Origin: Loripinus fragilis
Taxonomy: Eukaryota > Mollusca > Bivalvia > Lucinida > Lucinidae
Assembly: GCA_964019695.1 (NCBI GenBank)
Contig: OZ026515.1
Coordinates: forward strand, 136,272,549-136,336,548
Length of the DNA: 64,000 bases
Direction of reading: 5' to 3'
In this document: piece by piece, positions 37,110 to 47,600 of the stretch
Layout of the letters: the number at the start of each line of letters is the position of its first letter
How positions within the stretch are numbered: the stretch's first letter is position 1
Notes under the pieces: generated by a model
Databases searched by the model: none
What the model was told of the DNA's origin: nothing
Seen by the model: only the letters and a program-made list of their open reading frames with translations
Position numbers and translations under genes: made by a program

Positions 37110-37500
37110 CTTGCATATTAAATGTATAATTAGAAATTTTTTGCTCATATTTGTTTGATTTGTTTGTTTGATTTGATTCTTTACGTCCCATCAACAATCT
37201 TTCAGTTAAACAGGGACGGGTCTTCCTGGGTTGAACCAGAACTAAGCTAGGATAAATGTGTCTTGCTCAAGGACCACAACACAGTGACCCCAGTGAGTCT
37301 GAAACCCATGGCCTCTTGGTCTCGAGTCAAGCACTCTACCACTGAGCCACTGCGCTCCCTACTCATATTTGAACCAAAACATATGTTGTGGATACTCAAA
37401 AGAACTGTCTCAATGAGACGCTTCTTTTGAGCACCCAAAACACAAGTTTAAACTAATGCATTAGTAAAAAAAATCATAATTTTAGGCTTGAACGTTTTGC
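37110..37500. repeat. Family G repeat interrupted by SINE copy 8
   Basis: After the SINE: GATACTCAAAAGAACTGTCT / GAGACGCTTCTTTTGAGCAC, then AAATCATAATTTTAGGCTTG. Confidence 0.65.
37154..37361 (-). mobile_element. tRNA-derived SINE, copy 8
   Basis: Full length with a 10-bp duplication CTCATATTTG (37144-37153, 37362-37371), inserted in a family G repeat. It lies just downstream of the INPP5A stop. Confidence 0.87.
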
Positions 37501-37544
37501 TATAAAGCTGGACATATGTATGGCAAAATGATAAACTGGTTTTC

Positions 37545-37806
37545 TCATGATGTGGCTCATTTGGGCCGTGACATGTGATTTCATACAATATGGCATTTTG
37601 ACAAGTGTAGACTCAGACAAGCCTGTGCAGCCCCCTTTTAAGCTTAGAAACTCCAAATGATGTTCAGTCAGTAGCTTAACAGTCATAGAATACTTAAGCG
37701 ACTAGCAAAGGCTCTGATCAGACTGCGCATATGCGCAGGCTAATCTGAGGCTTTGCTGGTCGCACATACCACTTTGTTGGAAATCTCATGTCGCAGCTCA
37801 TTTGAT
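37545..37806. repeat. Family B element just downstream of the INPP5A stop
   Basis: Inverted ends GGGCCGTGACATGTGATTTC and AAATCTCATGTCGCAGCTCA. Core AAAGGCTCTGATCAGACTGC / GCGCAGGCTAATCTGAGGCT. Confidence 0.75.
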
Positions 37807-37878
37807 AAAACAATGCAACAAAAGAACAACTAAAAATAATAACTCACATTACAACACAGAGCAGGCAACAAGCAAGGT

Positions 37879-38637
37879 CTACAACACAACACATGGACAT
37901 CGAACAAAGGAGCGTCGTGATTTCTCTTTGCCGTCGCCTATTTTAGAATCTTTCCCAGCATGCTCATGCTTCACACTCTTCTCATGCTTCCTATTTTGAT
38001 CAGTATCATGTTCTTCCTTATCAAGAAGTTTATCTTTTGATTTATCTGTATCATCTCTATCTTCTACCCGATTACTATTAACATTAGCGTAGGGGCTATC
38101 AGTGAGAGACATAGAACCAGCTAGACTGGAAGCGTGAATATCAATCTCATCTGGCGACAACTCCTGTTGTTGCTCTGTATCAGACAGTTCGGATGTGTCC
38201 GTACAAACAGACACATTATCATCGTTAGTCAGATCGTCTCTGTCTTTGCTTTGTTCATCCTCGGCTATATCTTCTGACGATGAGCTGTGATGTCTGGTTC
38301 GTGATCGCCGAGGCCACTTCTTAAGTACACTCTCCATGGATATAACTTGCCGTGCTACATCCTTGAAAGAACTCTTTCTAACAAGTCCAGTCTCAGATGA
38401 GTTATTACGTGAGAGAGAAATTCCAGTTTTGCTTTTAATACTAGTCCTGAACTCAGGGATGAGTTCTTCCTCTTTCTCAAAGGTTGCATAATCATGGATA
38501 TTTACTTCTTCATTCTCTACGTTTATTATCTCCCCATTAACAGATATTGTTTTTTGCAAAGAACGACGCTTTTCAAGAGATAACTGAGTTTGGTATTTAC
38601 CTTTTCCTTTCTTCAAGAGTAAGCTTAAATATACTGG
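37879..38637 (-). CDS. INPP5A: INPP5A terminal exon: end of core, long charged tail, CaaX box
   Basis: 759 nt including the stop. The acceptor TTTTATTCAG defines the start at PVYLSLLLKKGKG. The open frame continues a few codons upstream to a Met, but that part is intronic. After about 12 core residues comes a hydrophilic tail with a basic patch (KKWPRRSRTRHH), a Ser/Glu/Asp-rich stretch (SSSSEDIAEDEQSKDRDD), more acidic runs and a Lys/His/Asp-rich end. The protein ends RRSFVRCPCVVL. CVVL fits a CaaX prenylation site; Leu at the last position usually directs geranylgeranylation, while the vertebrate protein ends CVVQ and is farnesylated. I recognise no domain in the tail. It looks disordered and has many potential acidic-directed Ser phosphorylation sites (inference). 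Confidence 0.94.
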   Translation of the reverse strand, partial: PVYLSLLLKKGKGKYQTQLSLEKRRSLQKTISVNGEIINVENEEVNIHDYATFEKEEELIPEFRTSIKSKTGISLSRNNSSETGLVRKSSFKDVARQVISMESVLKKWPRRSRTRHHSSSSEDIAEDEQSKDRDDLTNDDNVSVCTDTSELSDTEQQQELSPDEIDIHASSLAGSMSLTDSPYANVNSNRVEDRDDTDKSKDKLLDKEEHDTDQNRKHEKSVKHEHAGKDSKIGDGKEKSRRSFVRCPCVVL

Positions 38638-41600
38638 CTGAATAAAACAAAAAGAGAAATTAATATGGGCCAGCACATGACATTTTGGTCCTTATAGCAT
38701 ACAGTAAAATCTGTCTTAAGCGGCCAATCAAAAATAGACAAAACAAGGTCTTAAAGACAAGTGTTAGATTAATGAAGGTTGAAAGTATTGCAGAATGCTC
38801 TCTTGGAGCATTCTGCAATACTTTTGACCTGCATAAAGCGATAATCAGAAATGAAAACCACTTTTTGGTCTTCTTTTTGAGTGGCTGCTTAAGCCTCCTT
38901 TAACCCTTTGTAATCTGATGGATTTTCCCATATATATTGATACAATAAGTATGGGACTGCCCATTGTTACTTTGAGGGGTCACAGCCAGAATTTTCTAAA
39001 TTACGATTTATTTCTGTCCCTGAAGAATGTTTAAAATTAGTAAACAGTGCAGACCCTGATGAAATGCAGCCTTATGCTGCATTTCATCAGGGTATTCACT
39101 GTTTGCTGTTAGGGGTTTCCAGTATACATAGGGTTATATATCCAGCAGGACTATAGGTCTAAATTTTGTCCAAGTTTTCATCTACATCCATACTTTCTGT
39201 ATGCAAGCAACTAAGGCTCTGGCATGTCTGCACATATGTGCAATCTCGCCTGAACCTTTGTTGCTTGACCATGTGAGAAGTACCAAAATCTCATATGCTG
39301 GCTGATAAATTGATTATGAACCTGACAAAAAGCATCATAATACTTACAGTTTGACATACATTTTGTCCCTCAGCTCTTTTTTTTTTGCATGTTTTTGTGT
39401 CACCTGCCGAATTAATGATTTGAAAATTAAAGTTTTCGAAAAAAACTTTCAGAAATACCATCAGAGTGTCCAACAGTTTGAATCCAGAATCCAGACCTAT
39501 TGTTTTATTGAGCTCAGCTTTGCGAAGACACTAGCAGGTAAAGAATTAAATATAAAGACATCTGGTTTGGTAAGAATTCAAAATTTTGGTCTAAGCTTTC
39601 AACTTTCATTGTGGCATGTTTACTTTTCACATAATAAACATGGTCCTGTCAGATTCTGGTACACCTTTATTATGCAAAAAGTAAATTGTTACAACAAAAC
39701 AAGAAAACTTTCTGAGCTTGTATTTATACTACAAATGCAGGAATCCATAGGCTATTGCATGACATTCGCCAATTTTCGATTCTCTTCCTAAGGCAGTTGT
39801 TTTTCATATTCAACCAGCGATTGAGCATTCAACCAGCGAATGAGCATCAGACCGTTTGGTAGGCAAGTCAGAATATTTTTCTAAAGTAAACAGTGTATAC
39901 CCTGATGAAATGTTGAAGTACTAATTATTTAGGAATTTCCATTGTACAAAGTGTATAAGCCTAGCGTCCTTTTGTGGGACATAGGCAAACAGTGCAGACC
40001 CAGATCAGACAATGCAGTGTCTGATTAGGATCTTCACTGTTTGCTTACAGAATTTTCAATTAAACTTTGAAAGAAAATGAAAAATACTACCCAACGTCCC
40101 TAAAATTGAAAATGGGCTCATTCTGCTTAAATGGGTTAAAAGCATATTCGCTTAAGGCTTGGAGGAGATTTCCGATCATTGTCAGACTGCGTGAGATCTA
40201 TATGTATTATTTAAACAATCTAATACTGGTATAAATTCTTATGTTTCTTAAGGCAGGCAAAATAATTTGAAAATGTAGTCTGCCACAAATTTTCGGTGGC
40301 CCTTTAAGGGTTAAACAAGTAGGTCAATCATGTCACATTTACTATAGAGAACTTGCAAATAGGAATGTTTACCTTATGGTCCCCCATACATACATCTTTT
40401 CCAATTATGTGGTACCGTGGTTTATGTTTCTCATCCTGTTAATAGAAAAAAAGAGCTGTAAAATGACAAAAGGTATTGTAACATCATCATCGGGTTTTGA
40501 TTAACGTGAGGTGCAGGAGCATCTTCCGCGTCAGTGGGCCCCTCTCCTGGTAACTGGCTAGCTGCACACAGAGCAGATATTACTTTGGGTAAGACTACCA
40601 TTTGTACATTTGTATCTGTGAATAGCATAGGTATACACACATCTAGATAAACACGCTTTCTGAGAGTGAAATTGTGAAAATTGTCTTATCCATCAGTTTT
40701 AACATATGTTTTGGGTGCTCAAAAAAACTGTCTAATTGAGACGGTTCTTTTGAGTACCCACAACATAAATGTGAAAATTAATTTTTGATTGTGCACTCTT
40801 ATCTAGGTGCCTTGGTCTTTCTCATAATCTGGAAAACAGATCACTCAGAAATAGAGAGAACCTACTAAATCTGAAACCAGCAGACTCAAATTTCATTTCG
40901 TCTATTCATGAGAATTAATGGAAAGTGCAACAACTGTAACACAACCTAAGCGGTACATTGCTTTCTGGCAGAACCCAAAATTCCTGAAGGACAAAAATAT
41001 GAAAAATATCAATACAATATCAATATGCGGGGATAAGTTCTACCAACTCCACGCCTGATTTTTAATATAAAACAGCATTCTTTATAAAAAACCTTATTTT
41101 TTGGATGAGCCACTTGGAGGCCTGTTGTAAGTTTCAATGATTTGTAAAGCACAGGGGTTTCAACATATTGCATTTTAGCAGTCAACTTGTTAGATTTTTT
41201 ATAGGAAATTTGTTTGCAGAGATGTCATTTATAAAAAAAAAACAATGTGGAGGCTGTATTTTGCTATATTATGCTGCTTACACCGCTGAAATATAAGTGG
41301 TACCCAGCAATTTTCAGTTTTTTGGGCATCACTTATACTTCAGCCATTATTTCAATATGTTTAAATGCAACCTCAACATTCTGCACCAGGTCATATACCA
41401 CCACCCCATTCCAAAAAAATATGAAAATTTCTGAAAAAAAACGCACAAACACACTTTATCATATGACATCACATCTAGAAGTGAAATAACACCATGTAAT
41501 AAAATAAATAAACCACAGTGGTTTACAGATTTTCAGGAAACGTTATGACATCCATAACAACGTTGCATACATAATGACAAAATTATAACGTTTTTACATC

Positions 41601-44600
41601 TGAAATGAGACTTAAAAGATATCTTAATGTCATATGATAAATAGAATCTAACATTCGTTCCCTTGTATTATTTATTAAACTTGTTGCGAAAAAGAGATAA
41701 AATGATCGGCAAGCCTCACATTTTATACCTTTCCCCAACTAGTTTAATACATTCAATAAAACATGAGCACACCTGTAAGATCCTCTATATGTTGCACCCA
41801 GTGTAAATATAACTGTATAAGAAATGGAGCTGCTATTCTTACCTGGAAGATAACATCTTTGGTAGAATGACTCAACAATATTCTATCACACCATGACGGA
41901 CATCTTGTCTTCATATAGGATAATCCATCATTAACATCTTCACTGAATGGATAACTGTATAGAAGAATAAGTCCAGTATTATTCTAAAGTCTTTCCCTAC
42001 TAGTTAATAATGCATTCTTTTTGTCTTCTGCTGATTTTTTTTTAAAAACAACTTGTTCGGAAAATACTTTCAAGAATACTATCAGAGTGTCAAACGGTTT
42101 GGATCCAGATAAGGACCTACGTTATGTTGGTCCTGATCTCGGTCAGGCCCTACGTTATGTTTGTCCTGATCTGGGTCCAAACTGTTTTCGAAGATAATCA
42201 GCAAAAGACACTACTGTGTTTCCAGGACTTAAGTGACTCCCGTTTTTTTTAATTATTCTTTAATGGTGATTTTAATTGAAAAATAAATTAGAGAAATGCA
42301 TTTAGGTATAGACCGCGTAATTGAATTAATTTTTTCCACATAAATGTGAGTTTTTGTATAGGCTGGGATTAGATGGAATTTTGGTGTGTTTTTGCTGCTC
42401 CTCTTTGAATTAGTCCCGATGTGGACCTAACGATATAAATAAAACATGGCTTATACGGGTCAGTGGAGGTAATTCATAAGTCCTACAGATAAGAGTGCGT
42501 AACAGAAAATTATTTTTCCTCTTTCACAACCAAAAAATATTTGCAAAAAAATATTTGGTGTGTACTCAAAACAACCGTCTCGATGATACGGTTCTTTTGA
42601 GCACCCAAAACATGTGTTTAAACTGATGAAGACAGTCGCAGCTTCACGCTTAAATTGCTTAACTGGACCAATCTTCGCGCATTAGGCTATGATTCACTGC
42701 TTATACTGAATTATCAACTTCTAAAACTGATGCATTGAAATGGCCTGTGTTAAAAAGAGATTCAATTAATAGTATTGTCTAAACCTTAAATGCTGGGTTG
42801 TTGTTGTCCTCTGCTGAACTTTCTTTTGAGATAATTATTTTCTAAAAATATGTCTTTCAGGAATACAAGTAGATTTCAAACAGTATGGATCCAGATAATG
42901 CCCAACATTTTAGGCTGAACTTGGCTGCGGAAGTTGAAAAAGTTTATCAGCGAAATATCTTAAGCAGGCAAATATTTGATGCTCTTGAAGTTTAATGTAT
43001 ATCCCTGATTCGCTATTTCTCGTCAACTCTCTAATTTGCTTGAATCGTCGTCATAAACCCTTTACATACTAGTGTCGTCTGCTGATAACCTTTGCAAACA
43101 ATTTAGACCCAGATCAGACCCGACAAGCATGATCTGGATCTAAACTGCTTGACATTCTTCTGATATTACCGAATTTTTTTAGAAAAAACAACATAAAAAA
43201 ACTGATTTTAACAAAAAAAATAACAGCAGACGACAAAACCATGGCAAATTACCTCATAGGCAAAAAGAGTCGATGAATTGAAAAGGGAAGGTGTTTCATG
43301 TACGAAGCACATGCAGGTTTCATGCTTAAGCCTTATATTTGCCTGCTTTCAATACGGCAGGGTCTAGGACCCATATAGACTTTTACAATTGCGTGTGCGC
43401 GTGCGTGTGTGTGTCAAAGTGATGACGAGTGAGGTTTGCGGAATAGATTTTCGTTGAATCAGCGGATATAGATATTCTTGTAGGCTAGTATATATCATCA
43501 TAGCAATGCGAATATACTATGTGTATCTATAGGGGTACACATGGGTATATTCATAGGGAAAAACAACTAAGTTATTCTTTTGTACAGGGGATTCGGGCTT
43601 CATTTACAAATAAGGGCGTCTCCCAAAAATAAGTTTTAGTTACGCGGTGTGCATTTAAATCCACATGCTAAGTGCCGTTCTTCTAGGTTCAATTTAAATC
43701 TGTTTAAAAAAAGAAAAATGGGGGTCACTTAAACTCTGGAAACACTATAGTAGGCAAAAAGTTAATGTTACACAGTTAATAAATATAGAGAATTCTAGGT
43801 GAGAGTCTTTTGATATAAGTTTACCAGGCAAGGGTTTATGAATGCTTGTTGACATCGCTAGGCTTGACGAGATATAGAGAATTCTAGTTGAGAGTCTTTT
43901 GATATAAGTTTACCAGGCAAAGATTTGAGAACCCTTGTTGACATCGCAAGGCTTGCAGAGATATAGAGAATTCTAGGTGAGAGTCTTTAAATATAAGTTT
44001 ACCAGGCAAAGCTTTGAGAACCCTTGTTGACATCGCGAGGCTTGCCGAGATATAGAGAATTCTAGGTGAGAGTCTTTTGATATAAGTTTACCAGGCAAAG
44101 CTTTGAGAACCCTTGTTGACATCGCGAGGCTGGCTGATAAATAGAGAATTCTCGGTGAGAGTCTTTTGATATCAAGTTTACCAGGCAAAGCTTTGAGAAC
44201 CCTTGTTGACATCGTTAGGCTTGCCGAGATATAGAGAATACTAGGTGAGTGTCTTTTGATATCAAGTTTACCAGGCAAAGCTTTGAGAACCCTTGTTGAC
44301 ATGGTGAGGCTTGCCGAGCGATTCAACATGTGTTTTTCAAAGCCGAGCCTGGTAAACTTGATATCAAAAGACACAAACCTGGTATTCTATTTATCAGTTT
44401 ACCCATCTTCAAACTAGCGATAATGAGGTAATTTTCGATTTTTGTGTTGACTCAGCGTCATTGGCGACGTCATTCAAAAAGTGCTACGTCATCATGACCT
44501 GATAAAGGCACATGCCGTGAGATAGACAAAGTTTATAAGGCAACCTGCAACAATGAAGTTAATATGCGAGGTAACTGATAAAATGGATTATCAGTCACCC

Positions 44601-47600
44601 CTAATTTTAACTGAGTTGTTCAACATAACCTAATAAACGTTTCCTATCTCACGGCATGTTACCTTTATCAGGTCATGATGACTTTGCACTTTTGATAAAG
44701 GCACATGCCGTGAGATAGACAAAGTTTATAAGGCAACCTGCAACAATGAAGTTAATATGCGAGGTAACTGATAAAATGGATTATCAGTCACCCCTAATTT
44801 TAACTGAGTTGTTCAACATAACCTAATAAACGTTTCCTATCTCACGGCATGTTACCTTTATCAGGTCATGATGACTTTGCACTTTTGGAATGACGTCGCC
44901 AATGATGCTGAATCAACACAAAAATAAAAAATTTCGTCATAATCGCTAGTTGGAAGAGTGTTTAATAATGGGTAAGCTGATAAATAGAATACCAGGTTCG
45001 CGTCTTTTGATATCAACTTTACCAGGCTCGGCTTTGAGAACGCATCTTGAATTGCTCAGCAAGCCTCGCGATGTAAACACGCGTTCTCGAAGCCTTGCCT
45101 GGTAAACTTGATATCAAAAGACACTCACCTAGTATTCTCTATATACACAGATTGCTTTCCTAAACTTTTGGCCTGCTCAGTGTTGTGTACTGAGTTTATT
45201 ACAGTAAAGATTGTACGAAAGTAAATAGTTTGGAAATCTGAAACAATAACACATTTTGCTTACCATAACTGCCTTGTATGATATTCTGCAGTTTGTAGAA
45301 ATAAATTAGTTCAGAACTAGAAGCCACTTTGTTAAGCTGTGTATCCAGTACATAACAAGTTGTTTGGCAATGAACTTTCTGTGCCTGAACTCAATTCTCG
45401 ATTAACATCACTAATATGGAGAGTTATGCAACAGGCCATATTTGTGAATTCAGTGATTTAACTAAAACATGGAAGTCATAGAATGCTTGAAACAGAACTA
45501 TACAGCAAACAAAATGTCTGCTGGCAGGAAAGTTCCAGCTTTGCTAGCTATAATAGGAAAAACATACAGCCTTCTAATGAATTTGATATCGCCAGATGTT
45601 CCAGCTACCTAAGGATTTGAAGCCATAGTGAAACTATTAGATAAACATCTTTAACCTAAGCTATTAGTGATTGCAGACTACTTTAGCTTCCACAAACATG
45701 ACCAGAAAGAGGGTGAATCAATATCCTGTGTATGTGGCCATATTGAGAAAGCTTTTGGAACATTGTGATTTCAAAGCTAACTTTGGGTAAAGTCAGGTAA
45801 ATTCAGATGGTCGGCCAAATTTGGACAGCGACCTTGTTTGTTTTATATTTCAATTATTGGAATAAAAATTAAATTAACTAAGTAAACAGTGAAAATCCTG
45901 ATGAGACGGATCATCTGGATTTCCACTGTTTGCAAATGTATGTCTGAATTTACCGGCTGTCCGAAGTTACCTGACTTTACCCTAAATGCCGTTCTGTGGG
46001 ACAGATTGGTTTGCAGAATTAAACATGGAAACATTCAGAGAAAGCTTCTCTCATGCAGAAAGTAATAAACATTGCAACAGCCATGGAAAAACAGTGTGTC
46101 AGATTGACCATCTGACTCTCTTCCAGTTGGGCTTTGCTGCATGGGCCCAGAATGTGTAAATTATCTCAGCAAATAAAGCAGATCTTGATCAAGATGAGAT
46201 GCCACAATCTGCCAGTCAGGCAAGGGTCAAGACACCAACCTTCTTACCTTGGTGGGAAGTCAAAGTCGAACTCGTACACTTGGTCTTTATATAACGATAA
46301 TTCTGTGTCATATTTATTCAGCTGAAACATAAAGCAGATAAACAATGAGTTAAATGAATATTTAATGCAATTAAAAACATGTCAAAAAATAATCCTATCA
46401 AAATATTTCAAAACTTTGTAGCACCCATATTGTGTACTCAGCAATAAATGTGATGCGAGAGATCCTCATGAGACAGACACTTTTCTGTCTGTACATCATA
46501 TTCATGAAAGATGTTTATAGTCTATGCTTTTGATAACTAGTTTTGCAAATTTAGGAATGTTTAATGTACTTCATAACTCTCATGAGCTTTTCTGTCGGAA
46601 AGGGTATTTATCAAATGAACAAAGGGCAGGATGGTGCCTAAGAGTCTGCACATGGCACTGCTACAGGATTAACCATGTGCATCTTCACACTACTGAATAG
46701 GTCTGAGAATTTATCTACCTGCTTTGTCCTTGTGTAAAATGCACAAAGGTAGACTGATCTGGAAGGAGAAAAGCTTTGCTAATTGCTATTAAAGGGAAAA
46801 TGATCTTACCATTTTTTTCTTGTTTGAGAAGACTTCATTATGTTTTTCCTGGTGATCAAAATATTTTGATTCCACTGTTAAAACAACCTGAAAAATTTAA
46901 CATTGCAAAACTATCTTAAACCTTTATGTACTAATGTATTCTTCCTTCTGGTTTGATACAATACACTTTGGATGGGATATTGTATAATTCGAGGTGTCAC
47001 AGGTTATAATTTCCTAATAAAATTGTATTTCTTTCTCTGATTATTGTTTATGTCTTAGTTAACAGAGTAACACAACCTCTGATTGGATAACATCAAAATT
47101 TGCGACAATATATTCTGCAATATACTGTTGGAAATATACTGAGGAAAAATGAAAAAAGTCAATAAGCAATGCTTATTAGATACCCCCCGCACAGTAAGAG
47201 TCAGTGAAAAAACTTGGCAAGTTATAGTTCAAACAAGAAGACCTTAGTTTTGATAAGAAGATTTCAGTAGAATCTGTGCAAACAAAAATAATAAACTCCT
47301 TCATGCATATGTTCAATGTGTCTGCATTGTATCCGCAAAGTATCAAATTGCTCCATCAAAAGCTGTAGTAGGAGTTGATAGGCCCATAAAGGCACTATCC
47401 ATGCATATACAAAAGCCATATAAGGGAATAATTGTCTAAGTTCTCACAGTTGTCATTTTGTCAAAAAAAAATTTTGTGAACCAAACTCCTTCATGCATAT
47501 GTTCAATGTGTCTGCATTGTATCGGCAAAGTATCAAATTGTTCCATCAAAAGCTGTAGTAGGAGTTGATCAGCCCATGAAGGCACCATCTATGCATATAC

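Larger units (their letters stand above)
42214..43747. mobile_element. 1.5-kb inverted-repeat element inserted in a family A hairpin
   Basis: The left end reads GTGTTTCCAGGACTTAAGTG followed by ACTCCC. The right end is the complement of GTGTTTCCAGAGTTTAAGTG plus ACCCCC. The family A copy is interrupted after GCAAAAGACACTA (42212) and resumes with TAGTAGGCAAAAAG (43748). Inside are a family G copy (42483-42668) and two further family A copies (42795-42975, 43058-43272). No transposase seen. Confidence 0.72.
41995..43765. repeat. Family A hairpin split by a 1.5-kb element
   Basis: The left part (41995-42213) contains an extra duplicated arm, CCTACGTTATGTTGGTCCTG followed by CCTACGTTATGTTTGTCCTG. 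The right part (43748-43765) is TAGTAGGCAAAAAGTTAA. Confidence 0.7.

Noticed and set aside
38638..38676. Met at 38676 as a real translation start for the 265-codon frame
   Set aside because: A strong acceptor at 38640-38638 and the perfect GDHK|PV join show that the coding part begins at 38637. The upstream codons are intron.
39351..39791. 146-codon plus-strand frame as a gene
   Set aside because: It overlaps a degenerate family A hairpin and low-complexity AT-rich sequence inside the INPP5A intron. No domain.
43973..44374. 133-codon minus-strand frame as a gene
   Set aside because: It lies wholly within the 89-90 bp tandem array and shifts frame with unit length; no recognisable protein.
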